Assembly (NCBI GenBank): GCA_002786025.1
Contig: NHNW01000006.1
Coordinates: 620,001-684,000, forward strand
Source: Zasmidium citrigriseum
Lineage: Eukaryota; Ascomycota; Dothideomycetes; Mycosphaerellales; Mycosphaerellaceae
Length of the DNA stretch: 64,000 bases
Direction: 5' to 3'
Numbering within the stretch: the first letter of the stretch is position 1; each line of letters opens with the position of its first letter. The translations under genes were made by a program, and so were the position numbers. The notes under the pieces were generated by a model, which was not told the origin of the DNA, ran no database searches, and saw nothing but the letters and a program-made list of their open reading frames with translations. Below, piece by piece: positions 43,592-53,932 of this stretch.

Positions 43592-44395
43592 ATCTCGCGC
43601 ATGATCAAATGGCTGTAAGAGACGATGTCTTGTATACTCGACTGGAACGCACCCGTCTTGAGGACCTAAATGGTGCCAAGACTGCATGGAAAGAAACACC
43701 GCGGATCACTTTAGAATTGCATAGAGAAGGATGAGAGGGACACACTATTTCATTGATGTATTGAATGGAACACGACTATGGTGGGATCAGAGCCACGGCA
43801 TGTCGTGGGCATGGGTCATCGTTGCATGGAGGCCTCCCGTTTTTCGGTGCTGTTTTGCGCGTGGACGACAGACATGCAGATTAGGTAGTCTAATGTCACG
43901 ACCTTTGAAGAAACGAAGCCTCATCTCCCTGCTTGCCACATACATGCACGACGTCTCCGGCTTACGTTTCGCAGAAAACATGAACTCCTCCGATATGCAC
44001 TGCATGTACGCTCTGTCGAAGATGGAAGAACCGCCTCAAAAAGGTCGACCCTCAAACGTGTGGCTTCGCACGGAGAACACTGCAATCCAGCCATTGAACA
44101 AAGTCGTCATCATGCGATCACGATCAACACTCTGTACGATAGTCACGACGCCGACAGTCGTAGGAATTGGGAAGAATTGCCAAGCTGAGTGGCTTTGATC
44201 GCTTTGATGGCGAGGGTGGAACATTGGGCTGTGCGAGGTGGGCGTTGAAAGCATGATGGAGAGAATAGGAGCTGACCCGTGGACAAGAGGAAGGATAAAA
44301 GCGGCCAACATTTAAGAGCATGATTATTCCTCGACGGGTTTTCAGACTGTCATCACGAACTCAGCGCCCTTCCTTCTCTCGAGAACTCAGCCACC
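43592..44395. promoter_or_regulatory. Intergenic region upstream of small secreted protein
   Basis: About 800 bp. It holds the protease 3' UTR and, near 44293, a TATA-like AGGATAAAAG about 100 bp before the next ATG. A 155-codon frame here shows no protein features. Confidence 0.4.
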
Positions 44396-45026
44396 ATGAA
44401 GGCCTTCCACTTCATCACATCCCTTGCCCTCGTGGCCCTCACCTCAGCCAACACCCTCTCCTTCCAAGAGCGTGGTTCCCCCTGCATCTCCATCACCCAA
44501 GACGAAGCAACCACCTTCACCGAAAAATTCGCCTCAATCCTCTCCCACGCGGACAACTGGCGCTCCACCGCAAAACAAATCCTAACCAAAGACTTCGTCT
44601 TCGCGTCAAACTCCTACCTCTCGCGGAACGGATTACCCGCAAGTCCACCGCCTCTTACCCATTAAACCAAAAAAAAAACCCCCCCTCTAATCACCTGCGT
44701 AGCTTGACGACGGCGTCGTCGCCTCGACCCGCAAATCCTACATCACCGCCATCGCCGAACTAACCGTCTCGAACATCACGACCGATTCGGTGATCGTCTC
44801 GAACTGTAATCATGTTGTCTGGAGGGCGAATTTCGGAAGCACGGGGCCGGGGGATTATCCTGCGAGGACGATTGCGATCTTGACGATGGAGAGGAGGGAG
44901 AAGCCGATGGGGTATGGGTATGTGGAGGGGCAAGGCGAGTTGGTCGCTTCGAGGGTGGAGAGTGAGTATGATAGCGTTGGGTGGAGTTTGGGGTTGGGGC
45001 TGGATTGTGGGAGTTGTGTCTCTTGA
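44396..45026 (+). CDS. Small secreted protein, NTF2-like fold suspected
   Basis: Exons 44396..44638 and 44703..45026 encode 188 residues. A signal peptide is clear (MKAFHFITSLALVALTSANT). The mature protein begins near SFQERGSPCISITQDEA. The sequence (ATTFTEKFASILSHADNWRS, AKQILTKDFVFASNSYLSRNG, then a C-terminal beta-rich part) resembles secreted NTF2-like fungal proteins. Four cysteines are visible in the mature form (SPCIS, SNCNH, DCGSC). The intron has a GC donor (GCAAGT...GCGTAG) and contains an A10C7 homopolymer run. GC-AG splicing restores an uninterrupted phase-0 frame, whereas no GT donor nearby does. Its size and secretion signal make it a candidate effector or defence-related protein, which is inference. 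Confidence 0.75.
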
Positions 45027-45175
45027 ACGAGGGGGAGCGATTTTTACGACATGGAAGGGGCCTTTTAACTCAAGTCACTCTTTAAGGCCTGTGATGAAAT
45101 GAGGCTTTCGTGCTGCTGGCTCAATCGTTCTTTTGATTTCAGTCCCAGATGCCCACGTTAATCACTCTGGACCCA

Positions 45176-46570
45176 TCATATCGCAGCGTCCGCGCCCACC
45201 GTAACAATCCTGACCGTGTATGGATTCACAATCGGATTGTGCAACTCCGCAATCGTACTCATACACGCCGCCGCAGGATCACCACTTCCCATAAGACTCC
45301 CACCCCAGTACTCGTTGCCGGGGTGAGAATTTCCATCCCATGCATAACTTAGCACTAGAATCTCTTCTTCTCCCTCTTTTTCGAGCTTCTCCGCCGGATT
45401 CCTCTTGCTGAAGATGACCTTGATCCCCCTCTTCTCGGCCACTTTCGTAACAGAGTCTTTCGATTCATTGGAGACTGGAATCCACGCGAACTCGATGGTC
45501 GAGATCTTGGGGAAGTCCAGCTGCCGAATGGCATCTGCGAACGCAGCGATGTACTGCGCTGCCTGACAGTCATCGAACTGCCAGACTCCCAGTCCCAGGC
45601 CCACGACGTAGACATACGCCGTACGATCCCCATCGGCTTCCAAGGCACGGAGATTCGCCTCCCAAAGCAAGAGCTCGGCCGTGATTCTCATCCTGGCGCG
45701 ATAGACAGCCTTGTCGAACTTCGTTCTACCGGCTAGCACGGACGTACTCCTCTCCACGCCAAAGAATTCGAGGAATTTCGCGGTAAGTCGGTCGTCTTGC
45801 AGCGTTGCCTTTTCATCCGGTGGCAGACAGTAGATAGAATCCATCCGTCCCGGCCTCTCGAACCTCGCGCCCACCAAACCGACGATCACACCGCGGTTCT
45901 CGAAAGTTCCTTCTTTCCCTGCTCGACCACAGTTGTTGCGAGCTCCGTTGTTAATGAAATGGCTCCATCCACTCACACCAATCAGAGAGCTAAGCAGGAT
46001 CTCATCGTAGGAGAGGTACTCGTCCAACTTCAAGTCCTCATTAAGACCCTCATCCACAGTCCCATTCCGATCCCACTGCGCCCTCGAGTCCCGGATCTGC
46101 TTCCCATCGCGGAGCATAGTGTGGTCCATCGAGCCCATGAAGACGAGGGGTCGGGCTGTGATGAGGCGGGAGGTCAGGTCGCGCCAGGTGAAGTCCTTGG
46201 TATAGAGGGCTTTCTCAGATGGGGAGCCATGGGCGCGTTTGTGGTCGAGGAATGCTTGTGCAAGGTTGGGGAAACGCGGATGCACTACTATTCTGGTAGA
46301 GAGGGCATCTGACGCGATGGTTTGGGGTTTGAAGTTTTGGATTGAGTTGGTCTTGATGGGTGGTTTGACTTTGAGGTTTTGGGGTGTGAGGAAGGAGATG
46401 GGGTTGGCAGGGTCGATTTCGTGTTGTTCCGACATGCTGTTTGTTTGGTACTTTCGCGAATAGCTGCTCAAGTGGTTGTTGAAGCGCCCCGAGGAGAAGC
46501 TAGTGCAATTCGGCGAGGCGTAAAGAGCGGAGCTGAATATTGGTGGTCGGAATGTATAGCGACAGGACAT
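45176..46570 (-). CDS. Conserved hypothetical protein with N-terminal presequence
   Basis: A single 464-codon exon. The first 45 residues are basic and hydroxylated with no acidic residue (MSCRYTFRPPIFSSALYASP then GRFNNHLSSYSRKYQTNS), a typical mitochondrial targeting sequence, followed by a second ATG (MSEQHEIDP) that could start a cytosolic form. The main part looks like a globular enzyme-like fold with conserved-looking blocks: FMGSMDHTMLRDG, YLSYDEILLSSLIGVSGWSH, GARFERPGRMDSIYC, YVVGLGLGVWQFDD, LSYAWDGNSHPGNEYWGGS and GSGDPAAACMSTIAELHNP. I tentatively liken it to the DUF4804 family of unknown function known from protists and fungi. No catalytic residues can be assigned. Convergent with the small secreted protein gene. 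Confidence 0.75.
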   Translation of the reverse strand: MSCRYTFRPPIFSSALYASPNCTSFSSGRFNNHLSSYSRKYQTNSMSEQHEIDPANPISFLTPQNLKVKPPIKTNSIQNFKPQTIASDALSTRIVVHPRFPNLAQAFLDHKRAHGSPSEKALYTKDFTWRDLTSRLITARPLVFMGSMDHTMLRDGKQIRDSRAQWDRNGTVDEGLNEDLKLDEYLSYDEILLSSLIGVSGWSHFINNGARNNCGRAGKEGTFENRGVIVGLVGARFERPGRMDSIYCLPPDEKATLQDDRLTAKFLEFFGVERSTSVLAGRTKFDKAVYRARMRITAELLLWEANLRALEADGDRTAYVYVVGLGLGVWQFDDCQAAQYIAAFADAIRQLDFPKISTIEFAWIPVSNESKDSVTKVAEKRGIKVIFSKRNPAEKLEKEGEEEILVLSYAWDGNSHPGNEYWGGSLMGSGDPAAACMSTIAELHNPIVNPYTVRIVTVGADAAI

Positions 46571-46904
46571 TCCTGTCCCGTTGATGACTGTTCTGCCAGA
46601 CGTTGGGTGTTGATCTGCCTAGTCACAGCCGCAGTCAAGCAAGTGAGGTCGCCGCCTGGTGAATTTAGCGGCCGTTAGTGCCTCAGGCCAACACATTCAC
46701 GAGCTCTTGTAAGATACGTACCTTCAAGACCACGGGCAATGTCCTAGATGCAGTAGTTCATCGAGAGCCGTGAACGATGCTCACGAGGGATGGAGCGGAT
46801 ACAGTATCTCAATCATCATTCATTCCCACCATATCTTATCTATGCTGTATCCATACCATGTCCCATCCATCTAATCCCACGCCCATCACCCAATGCACAT
46901 CTCT
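46571..46904. other. Short intergenic stretch
   Basis: About 330 bp: the promoter of the leftward presequence protein and the 3' flank of the leftward nitroreductase gene. The plus-strand frames here are shadows of the nitroreductase coding region. Confidence 0.3.
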
Positions 46905-47778
46905 TTACATCCCAAAAAACAACGCCCTCTCCTCAACAGGCTCCACACTCTTCTCCGCCAACTTCTCCCTCGCACCCTCCGCCGGCGCCCCAAAAACAAG
47001 CTGACTCTTCAAACTCCACTCAAGCGGAATGCCCCAAATCTCACTCGCCTTCTGATCCGCCAGCGGGTTATAATGCTGCAAATTACAGCCCAGCCCCTCG
47101 GCCTCAAGAGCCGTCCAAAGGACGTACTGGTGCATGGCAGAGGTATGTTCGCTCCATTGGGGGAATTTGTCGGCGTATTGGGGGAATTTGGTCTGGAGGT
47201 TTTTGATGGGCTCGGGGGCTTCGTAGAAGAGGATCTAATAGCAGAACACACGTCGGTCACGTCGTCAGTATGGGTGGAACTGGGATTCTTACCGTCCCAT
47301 AAGCCCCCGCAAACATATCCATCCTCTGCTTCGTATGCTCCCACTTATCCTCCGGCACCATACTCTTCAAAATCCCCGTCACCGTCTCCCAGAATTTATC
47401 ATGTTCCCCCTTGACCAGCACCACCGTCCTCGCAGACTGCGAGTTAAAAGAACTCGGCACATCGCGGATCGTCTGCTCGACAATCTCCTTGATTTTCGAG
47501 TCCGGGATCGTAGACTTCTTGGTCAGAGGGTAGATGCTTCGACGATTCGCGACGGCGTCTTTGAAGGACATGGATTCGTAGCCCATGGTGGCTTTTGTGC
47601 TGTTGGAGAAGAAGTGGGTAGGTGGGAAGTGTCGAGAGATTGCTGTAAGTCTTCGAGGAAAGACCGTTCGTAGTGAGGCAGTAAACAAAGACATATCGCT
47701 CTGGAGGGGCAGGACAACGATTAAATATGCCAGCAAGAGCACACCCACAGATAGCAGAAGGCGGGTCCAGCTGCGCAT
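46905..47778 (-). CDS. Nitroreductase family protein, Frm2/Hbn1-like
   Basis: Exons 47293..47778 and 46905..47234 (58-nt intron, phase 0) encode up to 271 residues. From MGYESMSFKDAVANRRSIYP onward it matches fungal Frm2/Hbn1-type nitroreductases, FMN-dependent NAD(P)H oxidoreductases: KIKEIVEQTIRDVPSSFNSQ, FAGAYGT, ILFYEAPEPI, QYADKFPQWSEHTSAMHQY, WTALEAEGLGCNLQHYNP and GIPLEWSLKSQLVFG. The 64 residues before this core are extra: a hydrophobic segment (LLLSVGVLLLAYLIVVLPL), then a basic acid-free stretch (MSLFTASLRTVFPRRLTAIS) that would act as a mitochondrial presequence if translation starts at the ATG at 47694. Three in-frame ATGs (47778, 47694, ~47586) therefore give different predicted locations. 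Confidence 0.85.
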
Positions 47779-48210
47779 CGCGAATCGGGCGCGATTAATT
47801 CAGCCATCGTCGGCGGTCTGAATGCCTTGAATAGTTACCGTGTCAACCAAAGGGCCACCCTGTTGCGGTCGATAAGCACGCAAAAGCCCCTGTTGTTGCA
47901 GTGGATTTGATCGGATTCTTAGCTAAGCTGGCATTGATTCCGCAGGGGTCATTCTAAGCAAATTGGGTGGGATTTCATGGGTTTCGGTGATATTGGCTCG
48001 GTGATCTCGGCGACATTCGCACAAAGGATCTTCGCCGAGAGGCGGATGTCGGACGAGTTGCACGCCGGACGAAGAGGACTGTGTATGCAAATGAATCGTC
48101 CCTTCATGATACTATGGATTGTTCATACTCGGCGGTCTCAAACCTTCCGAATGCCGACAGAATGACAATACTCATCGATCACTTCAAACAAAAAGGAAAA
48201 TCCAGCAGGA
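47779..48210. other. Intergenic region
   Basis: About 430 bp holding the nitroreductase promoter (leftward) and the 3' flank of the disordered protein gene. No other feature is seen. Confidence 0.3.
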
Positions 48211-51200
48211 TCAAACAAACGCGGGCGTATTCTCCTTCGACCGTCTCTCATCCAACCAATTCGTTACCAGTCTCTGTCCAGGCGACCGTTTCGGCGAGTA
48301 GTTCGGGGACGAGCGAGAGACAGGTCTCGCGAGTGGGTGCATCGAAGACGCCTTCCTCACTTCCTTCCTCTTGTTCGTGCCCGCTGCGAGCCACTCCGAA
48401 CTCGAGACAGCAGGGAGAGGACTTTCTAGCGGTCTGGTGTTTTCCTGATTCGGGCTATCGAGACGCCGCATAGCGTATGGTCCGGCTGAGATATTGCGGA
48501 TAGTGTTGTCTTCGAGAAGATTGCTTTCGATGGCTTTGCGGCGGACTTCCAGAGGTTTGGCTTTGCTGGAGGCTGCGTTGCGGTAGTTGACGCGGAGCTC
48601 ATAGGCAGACTTCGGTCTGTTGACGGATTTTGACATGGGAGGTGCCGGGAGAGGTTGCGTTGATGCAACGGATTGACGACCGCTGTCGAGATTCTCGTTT
48701 GAGTTGGCTGTGAGAGCGGCCTCTTTGATATGCTGACTTGCCAATGTGTTTTGAATCAGCTCGGCGACGTCATGCTCGGCAATGGACTCGGTCGAAAATG
48801 CTCGCTCGCGTGCCTTTGAAGACATTTGTTGGAGGGTCTCCGTACTTGGCTTCCTGCTACCCGTCCTCGATGGACCGGAAGCCTGTGGTTCGGCACTCTC
48901 TGGGCGAGAGCTCTTGCGAGCAGTAGCAACACTTCGACGACTGGAGTGCCGGCTGGCGTTGATGACTGGATACCGCTCGTTCATGAAGCTGGATGCATTG
49001 CTCCCTGTACGTGAACGAAGACCCTTGGAATCTGCAGGCCCTTCCTACATGGCCGGAGAGACCGAACCGGGTCGTGACAGGCATTCAGGGCTTGCGGTTT
49101 TCGAGCGAGGCCGCGCAGATCTAGCAGATTGCTCTTTCTGACGTTGCGTGGCAGGGGCTGTAGTTGCTTGCACAGCCGAGTCGATCTCATTCTTGCCGGC
49201 ACCAAAGTTGCTCATCTCGTCTGAAAGCCAGCGTCGCCATTCCCTGCTTGCGTGGCTTCTCTCAACTTGTGCAGCTTTCGGCGGCGAGATATCGTACCGC
49301 CTGACCTCACGTCCAGTGACAGTAATGGTTGTCATGCCCAGATCTTCAGGGGTAAGAGGCCTTGGTGAAGCACCGTCAGTTGCTCGAGAGTAGATGCTGG
49401 GAGAAAGTGCACCAGCTCGAGACGCAGGAGCGTCGTCCCGAACTTTCGTGTGGTAAGGCAGGTCAGTTGCGGGAGTTGTTTCGTGGATGGCTTGACTCAG
49501 CGAACGCAGCTCGTATGGATTGTCGTCCATAGATGCCTTCGTGGGGCGAGGTCCTTGTGGAGATAGCTCATCGAGAGGAGATTTCCAACGATTCTTGGAC
49601 CGCTCCAATCTCCTTGAGAGCTGCTCCTGCGACGGTGGTTGAGCTTTGATGGCTGGTCGTCGCTTGAGATCGCTTCGGGGGGTGCTTCGCCTGGAGTCAT
49701 CGTCATTGCGGTAAGTTATGACAGTGTCATCAAAGTCAGGTTCTGGTTCAGGGCTCAAGACTTCCTTCACTGGAGACGGCACATCCACAGCAGGTAATGT
49801 TGGCTCTTGAGGCGTGATCGGGCGAATCGTGAAAGACGTTCTGCTACCTTGTGAGAGACCCCAGTCCCGCTGAGATGGAAGTGTGGCGATTGCTGAAGAG
49901 TTGCGAGACGGTGGTGCATCTTCATAGGCAGCAATGATACTCTCGTTCGTTGGCTCCAGAGACTTTGATGGCCTGATCCGTTTCTGAAGAGCGTCATACA
50001 GACCTTGACTCTCTTCGGAGCCCTTGAGATCCGCTTTGCTGGAGCGACGTAGCTTGTTTTGAATCGGCCGGCCCCAGAACGAACTGGCCTTGCGCAGTGT
50101 CTTCTTACTGTCTTTCTGCGCCAGGTCATGTGTTTCATCAGATGTCGTGAAGGGGCCGTTGCTGGACCGGAGAGTCGACATGCCGGCTACCGTAGAGTTG
50201 GTCCAGCTTGTGACGCGAGACTTGATTGTAACGTTCTCAGCGCTGTCTGAGTTCGTCCTCGTGCTGTCGAACTTGTTGTGTTGTGGTGGTCTGGGCTCCT
50301 CGGCGGCAACAGTCATGAAAGGATCTGCGTAGTCCACGAAAGTATCGTCTACCTCGCTCAAATCCGTGTTACGGACAGTGAAGTGAAACTCTGGGGCTTC
50401 GACATGCTGCGGCGGAACTTCTGTCATGACTTTCGAACTCTTTCGGAAGACTCTTCTCAGGCGTCCTTTCAAAGTATCGGAAAAGTTTCTCGCCTTCTGC
50501 TCAGTCCGCAGAGCGATTGGAGGTACCGCCGGGTTCTGAGGCAGTGGTGCAGCATCGTTGTTCTCGGCATAGTTGAATGGCGGCAGTGAGTTGTTAAAGT
50601 TACCACCAACGTTATGAGTGCGACGTTTCTGGAAGGGTGCCAGGATGAATGACTTCCTCTCTCGTACTCGTTTGGTTTGGAAGTCCTGGAGACATTGGTC
50701 GCGAGCTTTGTTCAGTGCATTTCCGGTCATTGATGTCGACTCACGGGTGGATGGCCTGGAGCGACGGGGCGTTATGGACTCAGGACCATTGGCATACTCC
50801 GCGATGTTCGACAGTGTTCCGCCGTAAGCATCTCCACCGGCATTGACAGAATATGGCAGCTGCAACGTCGAATCGTGCTTTTTCGGCGTCAGAGAGTAGC
50901 GTGGAGCTGGGCTACCATCTGCCAAAGTCGACTGCCGTCTTCGGCCACGACATTCCGTCGTGGGAGCTGAGGAAGACTGGTCGATGTGTGGACGTGCAGC
51001 ATCTGACAACGGCGGTATGATAGACCTCTTTCGCGTGATGACATATTCTTCGCCAGATGCTGACGTGCCTGGTCGTGGGGTAGTGCTGTTCTGCTGGGCC
51101 TGGGAATGTCTAGCCCTGCTAGCATCCTCTGATCGAGCAAGTGCTCTCTTTCTCGCATCTTCGAAATGGCCGCCTTCAGACTTGCCAGACTTTTGACTTC

Positions 51201-51414
51201 GTCGTCGCTGCGGCCGCGGTCGATGGACAAGGTCATCGCTTTGTCGTGCCCGCTCGTAGGCTTCCACCGCCGCGGCTTCAGCGTGCCGACGAGAGGTGAA
51301 AGGGTCGATGGAAGTTGTCTGGCGCTGATGACCAGACGACGAGGTGTGAGCAGATGAGGTGGATTTGGCCCGCCGCAATCGATCGCCTGCGTTGCTGCTC
51401 GACCTGGAAAGCAT
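48211..51414 (-). CDS. Large Ser/Arg/Pro-rich disordered protein; in-frame TAG at likely intron
   Basis: Two long minus-strand frames, 49045..51414 (789 codons) and 48211..48984 (257 codons), are in the same reading frame and separated only by a TAG at 49045..49047 plus 60 bases. A 60-nt intron 48989..49048 (GTAGGA donor, CATCCAG acceptor, phase 2) removes the stop and gives 1,047 residues. A 48-nt alternative with a GGGAG acceptor also works. Both halves have the same composition: Ser, Arg, Pro and Thr with little hydrophobic sequence and many SP/TP sites. Short ordered-looking blocks include ARNFSDTLKGRLRRVFRKSS and ERSHASREWRRWLSDEMSNF. No domain is recognised. It may be a scaffold or cytoskeletal/polarity protein, which is inference. 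Tandem with atg17 on the same strand. Confidence 0.7.
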
Positions 51415-51741
51415 GCTTGTCGGAACAAGTGAGTCTCCAATCGTGCGATTTCATCCAATGTCAGTCAAAGGGTCATTGAAGGTCGTAAGATGCAACAGTG
51501 GAGATGTACTTGGAGGTGTAGATGGTGAGCAGTGCATGCAGAAGGACCATGCCCATGAGAGTGGTGTTGGAAGGTTCGTTGCGATTTGCGTGTCCATCTC
51601 GACTCCCATATCTAGCGCATTCGTCGCTGCCTTCGTCCAAGAATTCCCAACTTCTTCCAATCTGAGCAGTCGCAATGCTCCCATCGTGGACTCAATCTTG
51701 AAAGAGCACGTGGGCGACATGACGATAGTTCGGCAACCTCA
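51415..51741. other. Short intergenic stretch between tandem leftward genes
   Basis: About 330 bp between the stop of atg17 and the start of the disordered protein gene. It would carry the latter's promoter. Nothing specific is seen. Confidence 0.3.
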
Positions 51742-53229
51742 TCATCCATCGTTTAGCCTCCCTTGTATCTCTTCGTCTTGCTCAATAGCGCGAATCTCCC
51801 ATCTCGGTGCACTCTGCTCCAATCCATGCAAAGCGCTCAAATCCGTTGGCACAACATGCCCGTAGTCCTCAATGAAATCCTGTCTCGCCATCTGGTCTGC
51901 CTCGTAAATCTTTTCAATGTCACGGCGGGCTCGCTCTGCAATCTTCTTCATCTGCATCTCACTCGCCCTCCTCCTTTCGACTTCTCGCAACAACTTGCCA
52001 TAGCCAGCTACGAAGTCTTCGTAGAACGTACTCAACTCGACCAGTTCTTTGATCTTGCTTGAGATCGACGTGCTGATTTCTTGCCAGCTCTCTTGGAACT
52101 TGGCCGACGCTTCGAGGTGACCCGGAATGGCCGCTCGGATTTCTCGCATCAGATGCAAGACTTGTCGAAGAGTTCTGTTCCGCTGTCTTGCCTTTCTGGC
52201 GTACTTCGAAAGTTGTTCATAGTCGCTCTCCATATCGCTGCCGCGCTCGCCAATCTCAGTCACTACATCCTCCACTTCATACGAGTCTTTCTCGATGACA
52301 CCCAGCATTTGAGTAAGCTCTTCCTCTGAAATGGGCTCAGGCGCGGTCTTCCCGTACAAGCTCTCCTCAGTCCCCGGATTGCCTCTAGCAAGCTCCTCAG
52401 ACTGTACAGCTTGTTTCGCCGCTTCACCTCCGCCTTCAGTGTGCTTCAAGGCGGATATGCAAAGATCGTAATGTTGAACTAAGTTCTGCAAGTTTGATGC
52501 CATCTCGGTGGCATGGTCTTCCATCCTGCGGAAGAGCTCTTCGATGCTTGGTGGTGGTTCATCATAGATCGTGGGCTTGTCTGGCGAATCTGACTCTTCC
52601 AGTCTGTCCGAGAGCTTGTTCGTGATGGTTCTAAGGAGGTTGTCGAAGCCTTGAAGATTGCCATCCAGTTCTCCTCTCGCAATTCGATATTCATCGATCA
52701 GACCCTGGAGCGAGCTGACTAGGGTCTCATGGGTTTCCTCGTCGATGAAGTGGTAGAGCGTCTTCCGCTCGCTCTCAGCATCCTCGGAGGCTTGGGAACC
52801 CTTGATGTCGGACTCATCTTGAAGTCGATCCTCTCGAGCCTTGACGACAGTCTTTCTTAGGGTCTTCAGGGTCTTCTCGAGACGGATGTGAGCTTTGTCG
52901 GCGCTTGCGACGGTGGCATCGAACTCATCAGTAACTCGATCTCTATCGTCCACGAGAGCATCCCTGATAGATTCAAGCGTATCTACTTGGTCATCAAGAC
53001 CACGCCGTCCAAAAGCATTCTTGGATTTCAGTACAGCAATCTCTTCGATGAGAGACCGCGAGCTGGTAACAAGCTCGTTTGCTCGATAGACGTGTGCGGT
53101 GGATGCGAGAGACCTCTTGGCGGCAACGAAATGGACGACCAGTCGTTCTAGGTTAGGCGGACCGTGCTGGCTCGCCTCAGGCGACGCTGGCGGTGAGGGC
53201 GACAAGGAAGATTCTGATGAAGAACTCAT
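51742..53229 (-). CDS. atg17: Autophagy-related protein 17
   Basis: A single 495-codon exon. After a Ser/Pro-rich leader, LERLVVHFVAAKRSLASTAHVYRANELV starts the long helical body characteristic of fungal Atg17. The protein is almost entirely alpha-helical and coiled-coil: RLEKTLKTLRKTVVKAR, LYHFIDEETHETLVSSLQGL, ELDGNLQGFDNLLRTITNKL, ELFRRMEDHATEMASNLQNL, YHPF-type loops absent, and LTQMLGVIEKDSYEVEDVV followed by a C-terminal FYEDFVAGYGKLLREVERRR then MARQDFIEDYGHVVPTDL. Length is as in filamentous ascomycetes. Atg17 scaffolds the Atg1 kinase complex with Atg29/Atg31 and Atg13 and organises the phagophore assembly site. It is divergent from sconB, with 703 bp between the starts. Confidence 0.9.
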   Translation of the reverse strand: MSSSSESSLSPSPPASPEASQHGPPNLERLVVHFVAAKRSLASTAHVYRANELVTSSRSLIEEIAVLKSKNAFGRRGLDDQVDTLESIRDALVDDRDRVTDEFDATVASADKAHIRLEKTLKTLRKTVVKAREDRLQDESDIKGSQASEDAESERKTLYHFIDEETHETLVSSLQGLIDEYRIARGELDGNLQGFDNLLRTITNKLSDRLEESDSPDKPTIYDEPPPSIEELFRRMEDHATEMASNLQNLVQHYDLCISALKHTEGGGEAAKQAVQSEELARGNPGTEESLYGKTAPEPISEEELTQMLGVIEKDSYEVEDVVTEIGERGSDMESDYEQLSKYARKARQRNRTLRQVLHLMREIRAAIPGHLEASAKFQESWQEISTSISSKIKELVELSTFYEDFVAGYGKLLREVERRRASEMQMKKIAERARRDIEKIYEADQMARQDFIEDYGHVVPTDLSALHGLEQSAPRWEIRAIEQDEEIQGRLNDG

Positions 53230-53932
53230 TTTTTGACATGCGATGTGAGGCCGTCGGAGGCCCAGTGGCGATTCTATGCCATGACGGTGATGGAGGTGGT
53301 GATGCGGTTTGCTGGTCGTGGTGGAGTCTCGTGAGACTCGGAGACTCGGCAGATGGCATGACTAATGCCTGACTGAAACTAGCGCAACCGACAACGTGGT
53401 GCAGACTGCCGAGCTGGCTTTTCAAGTGATAAGAAAGAATCCCAGGCCTTTTGGTCGTGGATCAAGTAAGTTCCTATTGCACCGGTGTCTTCAAAAGAGA
53501 TGAATCATTGCATGTTGTGCGAGCACGCGACCAGGTTGTGGCAAACAAAGAAAGAGTCGATCGTTGGTCTATATTGCGTGCTTACGTCTAGCGGGCGGGA
53601 GTGGCCGCCGGGGAAGGAACGACCCTGGAACGAAGCGGCCAGCGGCAACCTTCTCAATCACACCATCACGCTGCCAAACCACGCCTTCGACCAAACGTAC
53701 CACTCTCAAACACTCAGCTTCTGCAATACCAGCGTACGACATCGACAATCGTCGCACAAGATCATCCTCTTTGTGCGCACGCCCAGCATCCCCGACCGCG
53801 ATACGGTACACCGACCGAACAACCCACCCCCAGGCACGGCGCATTCTTTCTGCTGGAACGGAGATCCGACCAGACCGCTCGCGGTCACCGCATCCCCGTC
53901 GAATGTGAGGCAAGGAGAAGGTTTTGGCCACC
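53230..53932. promoter_or_regulatory. Divergent promoter region of atg17 and sconB
   Basis: About 700 bp between outward-facing ATGs. It must contain both promoters and long 5' leaders. Short frames on both strands have no protein features. The sconB start has an optimal context (GCCACCATGG). Confidence 0.45.

Noticed and set aside
42554..43699. 381-codon minus-strand frame
   Set aside because: Antisense of the cerevisin-like protease. It is Val/Gly/Asp-rich shadow sequence, typical opposite a codon-biased gene.
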